From NCBI GenBank assembly GCA_902760645.1, contig CACWHC010000008.1, positions 1 to 64,000 of the forward strand: DNA of 64,000 nt, in the 5' to 3' direction. This document shows, piece by piece, positions 52,453 to 62,890 of this stretch (positions within the stretch are counted from its first letter, which is position 1; each line of letters opens with the position of its first letter). The notes beneath the pieces are model-generated. The model made no database searches and had not been told where the DNA came from. It was given only the letters and a program-made list of their open reading frames with translations. The translations under genes and the position numbers were made by a program. Origin of the DNA: an uncultured bacterium (GTDB lineage: Bacteria; Cyanobacteriota; Vampirovibrionia; Gastranaerophilales; Gastranaerophilaceae).

Positions 52453-53256
52453 ATGAAAAAGTTTATTATATGTATATTGTCTTGTTTATTTTTGTGTGGT
52501 TGTGCCGTTGAGAGTGCACCTATTGAGATTGAGTATAATGACGGTATTTATCATATTGTTGTCGATAAGAGTAAAGCTAAAAAGAAAATTAAAATGTATG
52601 CGGCTCAGGATTTGATGACTAATGAAGAAGTTCATAAACTTAGCGGTGCTGAATTAACAATAAATTCAGGCTTCTTTGATCCGTCAAATGCAAAAACCAT
52701 TTCTTACGTTGTGATGGACAGGCAAACCGTTGAAGACCCGGTATTTAATTCAAATCTGTTTGCAAACCCGACATTAAGACATAATATGACTAAGATTTTA
52801 AACCGTACCGAGTTTAGAATAGTAGAATGCAACGGTAATAAGTATGAATTTCAGATGGTTCCGCATAATACTCCGGTAGAATTTTCCTGTTCAATTGTCG
52901 AATCTGTGCAGGGCGGACCTTTGATTTTGCCTGAACTCAGACTGGAGGAAGAATATTTTATTGAAAAACAGGGTGATGAGATAGTCAGGGAATCTTGTTC
53001 TGTTTTGCACAAAGTTCCCCGTACCGTGTTAGGGTTAAAAGACGGAAATCTGCATATTTTGATTATTACGGATGAACATCCTATGGATATGTACGAAGTT
53101 CAGGAATTATGTAAAAAATTAGGTTTTGAAAAAGCCATGGGATTAGATGGCGGTAGTTCTACTTCAATGGATTACAAAAACAAATATCACGTTGTGTCCA
53201 TAAAAGGTGATGGAGCAGGACGAAGGCTAAAGTCATTTATAACAGTTTTTAAATAA
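52453..53256 (+). CDS. Phosphodiester-glycosidase (NAGPA)-domain lipoprotein
   Basis: A 267-residue lipoprotein. The signal peptide ends with a lipobox (LFLCGC, lipidated Cys at about 17). The rest is a NAGPA-type domain. Marker segments are LTINSGFFDPSN, VQGGPLIL, RTVLGLKDGNLHILI and the C-terminal MGLDGGSSTSMDYKN. Such domains cleave phosphodiester-linked sugars or act in exopolysaccharide metabolism. It lies 3 bases after the permease gene, so an envelope glycan role is likely. Confidence 0.9.
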   Translation: MKKFIICILSCLFLCGCAVESAPIEIEYNDGIYHIVVDKSKAKKKIKMYAAQDLMTNEEVHKLSGAELTINSGFFDPSNAKTISYVVMDRQTVEDPVFNSNLFANPTLRHNMTKILNRTEFRIVECNGNKYEFQMVPHNTPVEFSCSIVESVQGGPLILPELRLEEEYFIEKQGDEIVRESCSVLHKVPRTVLGLKDGNLHILIITDEHPMDMYEVQELCKKLGFEKAMGLDGGSSTSMDYKNKYHVVSIKGDGAGRRLKSFITVFK

Positions 53257-53258
53257 TA

Positions 53259-53294
53259 AAAATCCGGATTATATAAAATTATAATCCGGATTTT
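53259..53294. terminator. Bidirectional terminator
   Basis: A perfect 14-bp stem (53259-53272 with 53281-53294) separates the LptF/G-NAGPA unit from the convergent SIMPL gene. Confidence 0.9.
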
Positions 53295-53313
53295 AGTATA
53301 TATTCAATTATAC

Positions 53314-54069
53314 TTATTTAATAAAGTATACAGCATTTAAGTTTGCAAATATTTTAATGACACCGCTTTGAATAGGTGTTGACGGAGCGGCATCTGCTTC
53401 AAAGGATGCACCATTCGCCATTGCCATTTTATTTGTCATTAATCTGTACTGAACTCTGCTTGGAGTGTTTTCTGAACAGCTTATACTTAAATTCTTAACC
53501 CCTGTAATGTATGAGCCTGATGCTTTAACCGTTATATCAGCTCTTGTTTTGGCTTTTTTTGATGCGATTTCCAAAAGTTCATTACATTGTTTCTCGTAAT
53601 TCGATACGGAAAATCTTAAATCATTTACATCAGTAGCTCCGAGAGATATAGCTTTATCTATCATAGCACCTGCCTGTTCAATATTTTTTGTATGAACTAT
53701 TATATTATTGGATACTTCGTATTTATCAAGTATTTTTTTGTTGTTTGACGTGTAAGTATAAACAGGTCTTGCATTATAGTCTGCAGTTTTCAGATAATCT
53801 CCGTTTTGAGAATTAATAAAATCTTTTAATGCGTTATAAACGTTATCTGAGATAAGTTTATTTTCATTAGATGCTTTTTGCAAAGATTTTGAATCTTTAG
53901 TTTTAACGGAAATGCTGATGTCAACCGTATCAGGTGAAATTTCCGCATTAGCAGTAGTACTTACGGATATTGTTCCTCTTTCGGGTGTCGTATCAGCAGC
54001 AATAGTGCTTATACCACCTAAAGATACAATCATACCTGCAACAACTGCAGCTGTAATAATCTTTTTCAT
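53314..54069 (-). CDS. SIMPL-domain (DUF541) secreted protein
   Basis: A 251-residue exported protein. The frame opens at 54111, but AAGGAG lies 8 bases before the ATG at 54069, and the protein then begins with a proper signal peptide (MKKIITAAVVAGMIVSLGG, ending about 26). The SIMPL domain follows (about 32-245): RGTISVSTTANAEISPDTVDISISV and the typical internal repeats. Function is poorly known; members include BP26/periplasmic proteins and may form channel-like oligomers. Its start lies 25 bases past the stop of the upstream gene. Confidence 0.9.
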   Translation of the reverse strand: MKKIITAAVVAGMIVSLGGISTIAADTTPERGTISVSTTANAEISPDTVDISISVKTKDSKSLQKASNENKLISDNVYNALKDFINSQNGDYLKTADYNARPVYTYTSNNKKILDKYEVSNNIIVHTKNIEQAGAMIDKAISLGATDVNDLRFSVSNYEKQCNELLEIASKKAKTRADITVKASGSYITGVKNLSISCSENTPSRVQYRLMTNKMAMANGASFEADAAPSTPIQSGVIKIFANLNAVYFIK

Positions 54070-54094
54070 AAATTTACTCCTTAAAATATAATAT

Positions 54095-54541
54095 TTACTG
54101 TTGCTTTTCATCAGAGTCAGAAGATATTTCCTGAGAATCGGATTTTGTATTTTCCGATTGGATTTCTTTTTTTATAATTTTAATATCATTAGACTGCATT
54201 ATCATAGCATTAAGTTTTTGTGCCTGTTGCTGCATATGTATTCTGTTCATAAGAATTTGCATTTCGGCATCACTTAATTCGGTAGGCTGCTGGAATGATA
54301 TTGCAAATCTGCGGTTATTAATAAGGTATATACTTAAAGCGGTCATTGCCCAAAGCAAAACTCCTTGCCACAGGCTAATTTGCGGTATTGCAATATAATT
54401 TGCCGCAACATAATTCCATAGATAAACAGCAGCTTTTGCAGGGAAAATTACAAATCCTGCAAACAGACAGGTTACAACAAATACTGCCAAAAGTATTCCT
54501 CTGTATCCGTTTATTTGTATTATTTTTGGACCTTTTCTCAT
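54095..54541 (-). CDS. Two-TM membrane protein of unknown function
   Basis: A 148-residue protein with two hydrophobic helices (about 14-34 and 52-72). A cytoplasmic helical region rich in Met/Gln (DAEMQILMNRIHMQQQAQKLNAM, about 90-112) and an acidic Ser-rich tail follow. I do not recognise a family. It starts 10 bases after the ligA stop and precedes the SIMPL gene, so ligA, this gene and the SIMPL gene form a probable operon. Confidence 0.8.
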   Translation of the reverse strand: MRKGPKIIQINGYRGILLAVFVVTCLFAGFVIFPAKAAVYLWNYVAANYIAIPQISLWQGVLLWAMTALSIYLINNRRFAISFQQPTELSDAEMQILMNRIHMQQQAQKLNAMIMQSNDIKIIKKEIQSENTKSDSQEISSDSDEKQQ

Positions 54542-54551
54542 TCCTAACCTC

Positions 54552-56582
<2,031 letters not shown>

Positions 56583-57419
56583 TTACATTACCATTAACAA
56601 TTCTCTTATAACTTTTGTGGCAACGGCAGTTGACGCTCCTGAAGCATCATAATCGGGAGCAAGCTCGACTACATCAGCACCGACAATATCAAAATCTTTC
56701 AGGTACTCAAACCATCCGACAAGTTCGTTAAATTGTAATCCGCCGACTTCAGGTGTTCCTGTTCCCGGCATGATAGAAGTATCAAGAACATCTAAATCAA
56801 CAGTTACAAATATTTTTTTGTTTTTAAGAGCATCCAAATCGGAGTATTTATGAGCAAGAGTGTTGTGCTGTTTCATAAATTCCCATTCCTCTTTCATTCC
56901 GGAGCGGATGCCGATTTGGCGGATATTTTCTGCACCTACTATTTTGGAGGAATGGCGGATAACAGCAGAATGTGACATTTCTTCACCCAAATACTCTTCT
57001 CTTAAATCCGTATGAGCATCAAAATGTACAATAGCCAAATCTTTATGATATTTTGCAACGGCTTCAATTTCAGGTAAAGTTACAAGGTGTTCTCCGCCTA
57101 TTCCAAATACTCTTTTCCCGTCTTTATAAATATCTTCAACATTTTGTCGAATTAAATCTAAACTTTTATAAGTATTACCAAGAGGAAATTCCAAATCGCC
57201 CGCATCATGGAAATTCGTATCTGCTAAAAATTTATTGAATTTTGGCGAATACTCTTCCAATCCCCAGCTTGCAAGCCTTATCTGCTCAGGTGCAAACCTT
57301 GAACCCGGTCTGTAGGATACTGTTCCGTCAAACGGTAATCCGAGCATAATTATGTCTGACGAATTGTAATCAGGATTCTGCCCCATCCAGTTTCTGTCTA
57401 AAAAAGGTCCTCTTAACAT
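56583..57419 (-). CDS. speB: Agmatinase/ureohydrolase
   Basis: A 278-residue Mn-dependent hydrolase making putrescine and urea from agmatine. Metal ligands are seen in GGEHLVT, VHFDAHTDLREEY and TVDLDVLDTSIMPGTGTPE. The GT(P/G)EVGG segment and substrate loop fit agmatinase rather than arginase. Full length. AGGAGG lies before the ATG at 57419. The arginine decarboxylase gene is not adjacent. Alternative: another ureohydrolase such as guanidinobutyrase. Confidence 0.92.
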   Translation of the reverse strand: MLRGPFLDRNWMGQNPDYNSSDIIMLGLPFDGTVSYRPGSRFAPEQIRLASWGLEEYSPKFNKFLADTNFHDAGDLEFPLGNTYKSLDLIRQNVEDIYKDGKRVFGIGGEHLVTLPEIEAVAKYHKDLAIVHFDAHTDLREEYLGEEMSHSAVIRHSSKIVGAENIRQIGIRSGMKEEWEFMKQHNTLAHKYSDLDALKNKKIFVTVDLDVLDTSIMPGTGTPEVGGLQFNELVGWFEYLKDFDIVGADVVELAPDYDASGASTAVATKVIRELLMVM

Positions 57420-57476
57420 AACTGCCTCCTATATAGAAGGCAGTATATCACAAATTAAAATATTTTTAAATTTAAT

Positions 57477-57854
57477 TTAACTCATTAAGTGGTAATATTT
57501 CATATAATCAGCCATAATCATTGAACTTGTAGCATTCGCAAGATTAGCTTTTATTTCCTGATCTCTGTCGGTTTCTGAAGTTTCTTTTGCGTGTGAGGAT
57601 TCTTGTTTTGCTTCCTGTGCTCTTTGTGCTTCCTGAGCTTCTTCCAGAAACTGATCTATTTGTCTTTCAATTTCATCTCTTAAAGCTTTATCGCCGTCAT
57701 ATGAGCCGGTAGAATCTACTCCTGCCAATTTTAAATCACTTAAAACGTTCGCCCAGTCCTGATAGTTAGGAATACTTCCACCTGAAGCTTGTGCCGCAGC
57801 CTGAGCTCTCTTTAATTCATCTTCATTCTCTATACCGTCAACTTTAATAGCCAT
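57477..57854 (-). CDS. Small helical hypothetical protein, 125 residues
   Basis: Not recognised. An N-terminal stretch MAIKVDGIENEDELKRAQAA leads to an Asp/Gly loop GVDSTGSYDGDKALRDEIE (about 46-65, possible calcium-loop-like) and a Glu/Gln/Ala-rich helix (about 65-105). No signal peptide or membrane helix. GAGGAG precedes the ATG. It is similar in style to other signal-less, helix-rich small proteins in this window. Confidence 0.72.
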   Translation of the reverse strand: MAIKVDGIENEDELKRAQAAAQASGGSIPNYQDWANVLSDLKLAGVDSTGSYDGDKALRDEIERQIDQFLEEAQEAQRAQEAKQESSHAKETSETDRDQEIKANLANATSSMIMADYMKYYHLMS

Positions 57855-57955
57855 GTTAAATACTCCTCTTCTTAATTTTATAAAGTATTTTTGTAATGGC
57901 GAATTTCAGGCTAACAAAAATTCTTAATGAAAGTTAACATATTTATAAAATATAT

Positions 57956-58174
57956 CTACAGACTGAAGTTCAGCAATTCTGAAAGTTTCATGTTAAAAGC
58001 TTCTGAAATTTGAAAGAGATTTGTATATCGTATGTCGGTAATTCCTCTTTCAATATCGCTGATTGTTCTTATAGAGATATTTGCTTTTTCTGCAAGTTGT
58101 TCCTGAGAAATATCCCTTTTCATTCTCTCTAATCGAATTTTGTGTCCAAGTTCCAATAATCTTATATCTTTCAT
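57956..58174 (-). CDS. XRE-family helix-turn-helix regulator
   Basis: A 72-residue single-domain DNA-binding protein. The HTH spans about 8-62: IRLERMKRDISQEQLAEKAN, then ISIRTISDIERG, the recognition helix, then NLFQISEAFNMKLSELL. No effector domain is attached. It is divergent from the pseudopilin gene at 58278, whose promoter lies within 50 bases, so it is a candidate repressor of that gene. Confidence 0.9.
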   Translation of the reverse strand: MKDIRLLELGHKIRLERMKRDISQEQLAEKANISIRTISDIERGITDIRYTNLFQISEAFNMKLSELLNFSL

Positions 58175-58191
58175 TCCATTATTTTAAAGGA

Positions 58192-58220
58192 TTGACTATT
58201 AGATTAATATGTGCTATAAT
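58192..58220 (+). promoter_or_regulatory. Consensus promoter of the pseudopilin gene
   Basis: TTGACT (58192-58197), 17 bases, TATAAT (58215-58220), with TGC before the -10 giving an extended form. It is among the best promoters in the window. It lies next to the divergent XRE regulator gene. Confidence 0.85.
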
Positions 58221-58277
58221 GTTAATATATGTGATATGCCATATATAAATTACGAAAAACACAAATGGAGGATGAGT

Positions 58278-59006
58278 TTGAAAAAGGCATTTACTCTGGC
58301 TGAGGTTTTAATCACCCTTGGGATAATCGGTGTAGTTGCAGCGATGACTTTGCCTACGTTAATTCAGAATTACCAAAAGCAAGTATATTTAAATCAATTA
58401 AAAAAGAACTATGCAATTATAACTCAAGCAGTTTCTATGTTGAAAGCCGAATACGATGGGATTGATCCTGTGCAAATGCCGTTTTGCTATAAACTATGGG
58501 ATCATGAAAAATTTTTGGACGTTAAAAAATTTGCAGAGGCTATTACAAAGTATCTTCCGGCAGATTCAGTAAAAGAGGATTCGGTAAGAAAAATGTGTTT
58601 TGATGACCCTGCAAAATATCGTATAACAGACATGGGTGGCTCAAATTATGCACCTACAAAGATGAATGATAATTGGGCTTATACTTGGCATTTTAATAAC
58701 GGGGCCTGCGTATCGTTTGTTTTTAACAGTGCCTGGGATTGGACAGAAGAATCTAAGCATTCATTTATAATTGATGTAAATGGTTCGGATAAGAATCCAA
58801 ACAGAATTGGCAGAGATATTTTTTTCTTTGTGTTAAAGCCTAATGGTGCATTACTTCCTATGGGTTATTGGTACTCAAAAGATGAGTTTGAAAATGCGTG
58901 GGGTGAAGGTTGCAGAACTGATGGCAGAGGTGCAGGACAAGGTTGTGCCAGACGTATTATGGATGCAGGCTGGACATTCCCTAAAAATTATCCTTGGCCT
59001 AAATAA
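58278..59006 (+). CDS. Pseudopilin-like protein
   Basis: A 242-residue pseudopilin. The frame is open from 58209, but GGAGG (58267-58271) sits 6 bases before a TTG at 58278, which gives the family-typical leader (M)KKA followed by FTLAEVLITLGIIGVVAAM. An ATG at 58272 touches the SD and is less likely. Glu is at mature position 5. The body has scattered Cys and a FIIDVNGSDKNPNRIGRDIF segment shared in style with the pseudopilins at 10995 and 22356. A consensus promoter drives it. No assembly genes are nearby. Confidence 0.88.
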   Translation: MKKAFTLAEVLITLGIIGVVAAMTLPTLIQNYQKQVYLNQLKKNYAIITQAVSMLKAEYDGIDPVQMPFCYKLWDHEKFLDVKKFAEAITKYLPADSVKEDSVRKMCFDDPAKYRITDMGGSNYAPTKMNDNWAYTWHFNNGACVSFVFNSAWDWTEESKHSFIIDVNGSDKNPNRIGRDIFFFVLKPNGALLPMGYWYSKDEFENAWGEGCRTDGRGAGQGCARRIMDAGWTFPKNYPWPK

Positions 59007-59333
59007 GCAAAGCAGTTTATTGTTTTTATAAAAATTAAATAATAAGAATTATTAAGAAAAATTTACAATATTCCTGAAAACTTGCATATACATTGTATTT
59101 TATTATTCCTGATATATATTGAAACTGTGCCATTTATAAAAAAACAAGCATAATTTTCTCCGGTGAATTTGCATTAAAAGTAAAGAATACCGCTTGCATT
59201 CAAATATTTTGCAAGTATTATTAAAAAAGACACCTTACAAGGGTGTACCATGCACATGTGAAAAGTGGGGCAAAATCCAAATAAATACGGGTTTTGATGC
59301 ACCGCATAAAACAAGCCGAAAAAAGAGGAATAT
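59007..59333 (+). other. Gene-free leader of the infA operon
   Basis: No gene is visible. Two small hairpins precede infA: ACACC/GGTGT (59230-59234 with 59242-59246), and CAAAATCC/GGGTTTTG (59271-59278 with 59289-59296, one G-U). The 5' part is AT-rich with several possible -10/-35 combinations but none convincing. The leader could carry ribosomal-protein feedback control. Confidence 0.45.
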
Positions 59334-59549
59334 ATGTCAAAAGACGTTATTGAAATAGAAGGTACAATTATTGAATCTATGCCGAATGCAATGTTCAGAG
59401 TTAAGTTGGAAAATGACCACGAAATTTTGGCACACATTTCAGGCAAGATCAGAAAAAATTTCATAAGAATATTGCCGGGTGACCGTGTAAAAGTCGAAAT
59501 GACACCTTATGACTTATCAAGAGGCAGAATTACATTCAGATTAAAGTAG
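59334..59549 (+). CDS. infA: Translation initiation factor IF-1
   Basis: A 71-residue OB-fold factor binding the 30S A site. [20 protein letters not shown], then [20 protein letters not shown] and RGRITFRLK are diagnostic. Normal length. AGAGG precedes the ATG. It starts the cluster here; no secY, adk or map is directly upstream, unlike the common spc-operon layout. Confidence 0.97.
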   Translation: MSKDVIEIEGTIIESMPNAMFRVKLENDHEILAHISGKIRKNFIRILPGDRVKVEMTPYDLSRGRITFRLK

Positions 59550-59585
59550 TATCTCACGAAACATTAAATATAAAGGAAAACGAAA

Positions 59586-59699
59586 ATGAAAGTAAGATCA
59601 TCAGTTAAAAAGATTTGCGACAAATGCAAATGTATTAAAAGAAAAGGCAGAATTGCCGTAATTTGCGAAAACCCTAAACATAAACAAAGACAGGGTTAA
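59586..59699 (+). CDS. rpmJ: Ribosomal protein L36
   Basis: A 37-residue protein, [20 protein letters not shown] and onward, ending KHKQRQG. The zinc-binding set C11, C14, C27 and H32 (CDKC...CENPKH) identifies the zinc-containing form. AAAGGA precedes the ATG. It follows infA by 36 bases. Confidence 0.97.
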   Translation: MKVRSSVKKICDKCKCIKRKGRIAVICENPKHKQRQG

Positions 59700-59700
59700 T

Positions 59701-59814
59701 TTTTGCGTAGAGTGTAGTGAGCGAATGCGAACGAACTCGAAGTAACACGGAGCAAATGAGTGTCAATTTTACGAAGTAAAATAAAGCGAATGTCTGCGGA
59801 GTGTGAAGCAATAA
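59701..59814 (+). repeat. Spacer repeat, copy 1 (rpmJ-rpsM)
   Basis: Begins TTTTGCGTAGAGTGTAGTGA and ends GTGAAGCAATAA. Copy 2 lies after rpsM (60379-60463), with 19 of 20 bases identical at the start and identical at the end. The interior is GAGCGAATGCGAACGAACTCG-like low-complexity sequence. Confidence 0.7.
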
Positions 59815-60002
59815 ATTAATACAACTGTTAAGCAAATTAACATGTGGAACTTACGCACGAAATCGGTAAGTGGTGAGGAAGTATTTATCCCTCATACCCA
59901 AAAAAATCTAACAACAGGGTGCGTAAATTGGAAAATAAATCGGGCCTCCCGTAACATAAAATTCCAAGCTCCCACAAGCCAAAGAAAAGGAGAAAATTAG
60001 AA
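59815..60002 (+). promoter_or_regulatory. Structured rpsM leader
   Basis: TTACGCAC (59851-59858) pairs with GTGCGTAA (59919-59926). Inside, TGAGG/CCTCA forms a second stem. No gene is visible. It is a candidate ribosomal-protein binding leader. Confidence 0.45.
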
Positions 60003-60374
60003 ATGGCAAGATTAGTAGGTGTTGATTTACCTCGTAACAAAAGAATGGAAGTAGCGTTGACCTATATTTATGGTATAGGACCGACAAGAGCTAAGAAAAT
60101 TTTAGCTGCTACAGGTATTTCACCGGATTTAAGAACTGACAATTTAACAGAAGAAGATATTAAAAACCTTCGTAACGAATTAGCAAATTACCACATTGAA
60201 GGTGACCTCAGACGTGAAGTTTCTATGAACATTAAACGTTTGCAGGAAATCGGTTCATACAGAGGTATGAGACATAAGAGAAATCTTCCTTGCCGTGGTC
60301 AAAGAACAAAGACTAACGCAAGAACAAGACGTGGTAAAAAAGGTTTAGCTATTACTAAGAAAAAGACGGCTTAG
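60003..60374 (+). CDS. rpsM: Ribosomal protein S13
   Basis: A 123-residue small-subunit head protein contacting the P-site t[22 protein letters not shown] and [20 protein letters not shown] are diagnostic; the basic tail [10 protein letters not shown] is intact. Full length. AAGGAG precedes the ATG. The gaps before and after are unusually long (303 and 169 bases) for a ribosomal operon. Confidence 0.97.
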   Translation: MARLVGVDLPRNKRMEVALTYIYGIGPTRAKKILAATGISPDLRTDNLTEEDIKNLRNELANYHIEGDLRREVSMNIKRLQEIGSYRGMRHKRNLPCRGQRTKTNARTRRGKKGLAITKKKTA

Positions 60375-60378
60375 CGGA

Positions 60379-60463
60379 TTTTGCGTAGAGTGAAGTGAAC
60401 AGAGTGAACGAAACTCGAACAAACCCGAAGCGAAGTGAATGTCAGTGAAGGGTGAAGCAATAA
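60379..60463 (+). repeat. Spacer repeat, copy 2 (rpsM-rpsK)
   Basis: Shares TTTTGCGTAGAGTG plus AGTGA at the start and GTGAAGCAATAA at the end with copy 1 (59701-59814). The interior is shorter by 29 bases. GCGGATTTT also flanks this copy on both sides (60374-60382 and 60473-60481). Confidence 0.7.
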
Positions 60464-60543
60464 TCCAAAAGAGCGGATTTTCTGAGTGTAAAGCACAGTA
60501 AATATACGATATAAGAAATAAGTTAAATATAAAGGAAAGAAAA

Positions 60544-60930
60544 ATGGCAAGACCAGTAAAAACAAAGAAAAAAGAAAAGAAAAATGTATTGCAGGGTGTT
60601 GTACACATTCAGTCAACATTCAACAATACAATTGTAACTTCTACCGATACTCAAGGTAATGCTATTGCTTGGGCTACAGCAGGTGCAAGCGGATTCAAGG
60701 GTGCAAGAAAAGGTACTCCGTTCGCAGCACAATCTGCAGCTGAATTGGTAGCAAAAAAATCAATTGACCAAGGTATGAAAAAAGTTGAAGTTCACATCAA
60801 AGGACCGGGCTCAGGCAGAGAAACTGCAATCAGAGCAATCCAGGCTGCAGGTTTAGAAATTACATTAATCAGAGATGTAACCCCTATTCCTCACAACGGA
60901 TGTCGTCCGCCAAAGAAACGCAGAGTATAA
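60544..60930 (+). CDS. rpsK: Ribosomal protein S11
   Basis: A 128-residue platform protein of the small subunit. [20 protein letters not shown] and [15 protein letters not shown]-type sequence ([20 protein letters not shown]) identify it. It ends [13 protein letters not shown]. Full length. AAAGGA precedes the ATG. Confidence 0.97.
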   Translation: MARPVKTKKKEKKNVLQGVVHIQSTFNNTIVTSTDTQGNAIAWATAGASGFKGARKGTPFAAQSAAELVAKKSIDQGMKKVEVHIKGPGSGRETAIRAIQAAGLEITLIRDVTPIPHNGCRPPKKRRV

Positions 60931-60934
60931 TATT

Positions 60935-61060
60935 CTGCTGCGGTACCGCCTTTTAAGTACAGTATAAGCAAAACAAACTGACAGGCGGTGAGAATGAAAA
61001 GAAACAATATGCAGGGGCTTGCGAGAAAGCCAAATCGTAAACCATAGATGCCCTGCAGCA
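60935..61060 (+). promoter_or_regulatory. Structured rpsD leader, candidate S4-binding element
   Basis: ACCGCCT (60945-60951) pairs with AGGCGGT (60983-60989). GCAGGG (61011-61016) pairs with CCCTGC (61051-61056), enclosing GGCTT/AAGCC around GCGAGA. TGCTGC (60936-60941) can pair with GCAGCA (61055-61060), which excludes part of the second helix. Confidence 0.5.
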
Positions 61061-61082
61061 AGAAAAAAGGAGAAATATAAAA

Positions 61083-61685
61083 ATGGCTAGATATACAGGA
61101 CCTTCTAACAAATTGTTTAGAAATAAGAAAGTTAGTGATTTATCAAACAGAAAACTAACTTCATCAATGAGACAAAATGCTTCAGGTCAGCATGGTGCAG
61201 TAAGAAAGAAACTTTCTGAATACGCTATACATTTGGCTGAAAAGCAAAAAATCAGATATACATATTTAGTAAGTGAAAAACAATTTGCTAAATATTATAG
61301 TGAAGCTGAAAGAAGAAGAGGTGTTACAGGTACTATCTTGTTACAGTTATTGGAATCAAGATTGGATAACATTCTTTTCAGAGCCGGTTTAGGTATTACT
61401 CGTAAACAGGCAAGACAGATTGTAAATCACGGTCACGTTCTTGTTAACGGTAAGAAAGTTGATATTCCTTCTTATTCGGTAAAAGCTGGTGATGTTATTA
61501 CAATCAAAGCAAAGAGTTCAAGCTTCTTAAAATCTGTTACCGAAATGATTGATATGCCATGCAGTGCAGCTTGGATGACTGTTGATAAGGATGCTTTAAA
61601 AATCACTTTTGACAGAATCCCTGAAAGAGAAGAATTGGATCCTGAAATGAAGGAACAGCTCGTAATTGAGTACTATTCTAAATAA
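61083..61685 (+). CDS. rpsD: Ribosomal protein S4
   Basis: A 200-residue primary 16S rRNA-binding protein. The S4-type RNA-binding motif (about 90-155) is ESRLDNILFRAGLGITRKQARQIVNHGHVLVNG. The N terminus has no zinc cysteines, so it is the Cys-less form. Full length. AAAAAGGAG precedes the ATG. In many bacteria S4 represses its own synthesis, and a structured leader lies upstream. Confidence 0.97.
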   Translation: MARYTGPSNKLFRNKKVSDLSNRKLTSSMRQNASGQHGAVRKKLSEYAIHLAEKQKIRYTYLVSEKQFAKYYSEAERRRGVTGTILLQLLESRLDNILFRAGLGITRKQARQIVNHGHVLVNGKKVDIPSYSVKAGDVITIKAKSSSFLKSVTEMIDMPCSAAWMTVDKDALKITFDRIPEREELDPEMKEQLVIEYYSK

Positions 61686-61787
61686 TAATACTTAGCTCAT
61701 TAAGCTAAAATACCGGAGTATCCGGTGTAAATCCGAGAGAGGATTAAAATCCAAGATAGTTATTTTTAAAACTAGGAGATTAAAAGA
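61686..61787 (+). other. rpsD-rpoA spacer with small hairpins
   Basis: Contains TTAGCT/AGCTAA, ACCGGA/TCCGGT with a 3-base loop, and ATCC/GGAT, followed by the RBS TAGGAGA before rpoA. No gene is visible. Confidence 0.5.
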
Positions 61788-62756
61788 ATGGAATTAAAAA
61801 TTAAATGCGTAAATACTACAACAAGTTCAGACGGTTCACAGTACGGTAAGTTTGTAATCGAACCATTGGAAAAAGGTTTCGGTACAACAATCGGTAATTC
61901 TTTAAGACGTGTTTTGTTATCAAGTCTTGAAGGTACTGCAGTTACTTCTGCAAGAATTGAAGGTATAACTCATGAATACACTGCTATTCCGGGTGTATTA
62001 GAAGATGTAATTGATGTAATGTTGAACCTGAAAGGATTAGTTGTTAAAACTGATTCTCCTGAACCTCAACATTTGCGTATTGATGTTGATAAGGCAGGTG
62101 CAGTACTTGCCAGTGATATTCAATTACCTGCAGGCGTAAAAGTCGTTAACCCTGACTGGTTAATTTGTACTGTAGCAGAAGGTGGCAGCTTCCACGCTGA
62201 TGTTATAGTAGAAACAGGTAAAGGTTATGAACCGCATGATGTTCCGAGAGATTCTAAGAACGTTTCAATTGATGTTCTTCCTATCGATGCAACATTTATG
62301 CCTATCAAAAGAGTCAGCTACAATGTAGAAAATACTCGTGTTGGTGATTCAATTGATTTTGACAAATTGACTTTGGAAATTTGGTCAAACGGTTCTATTG
62401 AAGTTACAACAGCATTGAGTCAGGCTTCTAATCTGTTAATCGATCATTTTATGCAGATAGCTTCAATCACAGGTCAACCTGTAATTGCTCCTGTTGCACA
62501 AATTGAAGAAGCAGTTGAAGAAGATGAAGCTGCTCCTACAATGACAATTGAAGAATTGGAATTGTCTGTAAGAGCATATAATTGCTTAAAAAGAGCAAGC
62601 ATAAATTCAATGGCTGAATTATTGAAAAAATCAGAACATGATTTATTGAACATTAAAAACTTCGGTAAAAAATCTTCTGATGAAGTAATCGAAAGATTAC
62701 ATCATTTCGGTTTAGATTTGGCTCCAAATCCTGAAATCGAAGAAGAAATAGGATAG
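61788..62756 (+). CDS. rpoA: RNA polymerase alpha subunit
   Basis: A 322-residue subunit. The N-terminal assembly domain (about 1-230) contains FGTTIGNSLRRVLLSSLEGTA. The C-terminal domain (about 245-315) has LELSVRAYNCLKRASINSM and IKNFGKKSSDEVIERL for UP-element and activator contacts. The linker is acidic. Full length. AGGAG precedes the ATG. Confidence 0.98.
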   Translation: MELKIKCVNTTTSSDGSQYGKFVIEPLEKGFGTTIGNSLRRVLLSSLEGTAVTSARIEGITHEYTAIPGVLEDVIDVMLNLKGLVVKTDSPEPQHLRIDVDKAGAVLASDIQLPAGVKVVNPDWLICTVAEGGSFHADVIVETGKGYEPHDVPRDSKNVSIDVLPIDATFMPIKRVSYNVENTRVGDSIDFDKLTLEIWSNGSIEVTTALSQASNLLIDHFMQIASITGQPVIAPVAQIEEAVEEDEAAPTMTIEELELSVRAYNCLKRASINSMAELLKKSEHDLLNIKNFGKKSSDEVIERLHHFGLDLAPNPEIEEEIG

Positions 62757-62757
62757 A

Positions 62758-62834
62758 GGATTTTCTGACCGGTAAAATCCGGAGTGTGAGAGCCGAAACT
62801 AAGTGAGTGGCAGGCTTGAGCATTAAGAAAATCC
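62758..62834 (+). promoter_or_regulatory. Structured rpoA-rplQ spacer
   Basis: GGATTTTCT (62758-62766) pairs with AGAAAATCC (62826-62834), a perfect 9-bp outer stem. Inside, CCGG/CCGG (62769-62772 with 62779-62782) and GAGCC/GGCTT form smaller stems. The rpoA stop lies two bases before the outer stem. Confidence 0.5.
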
Positions 62835-62890
62835 AAAGTAATAAAATCCAAAACATAATAAAAATATAAAAATATAAAGGAAAAACAAAA

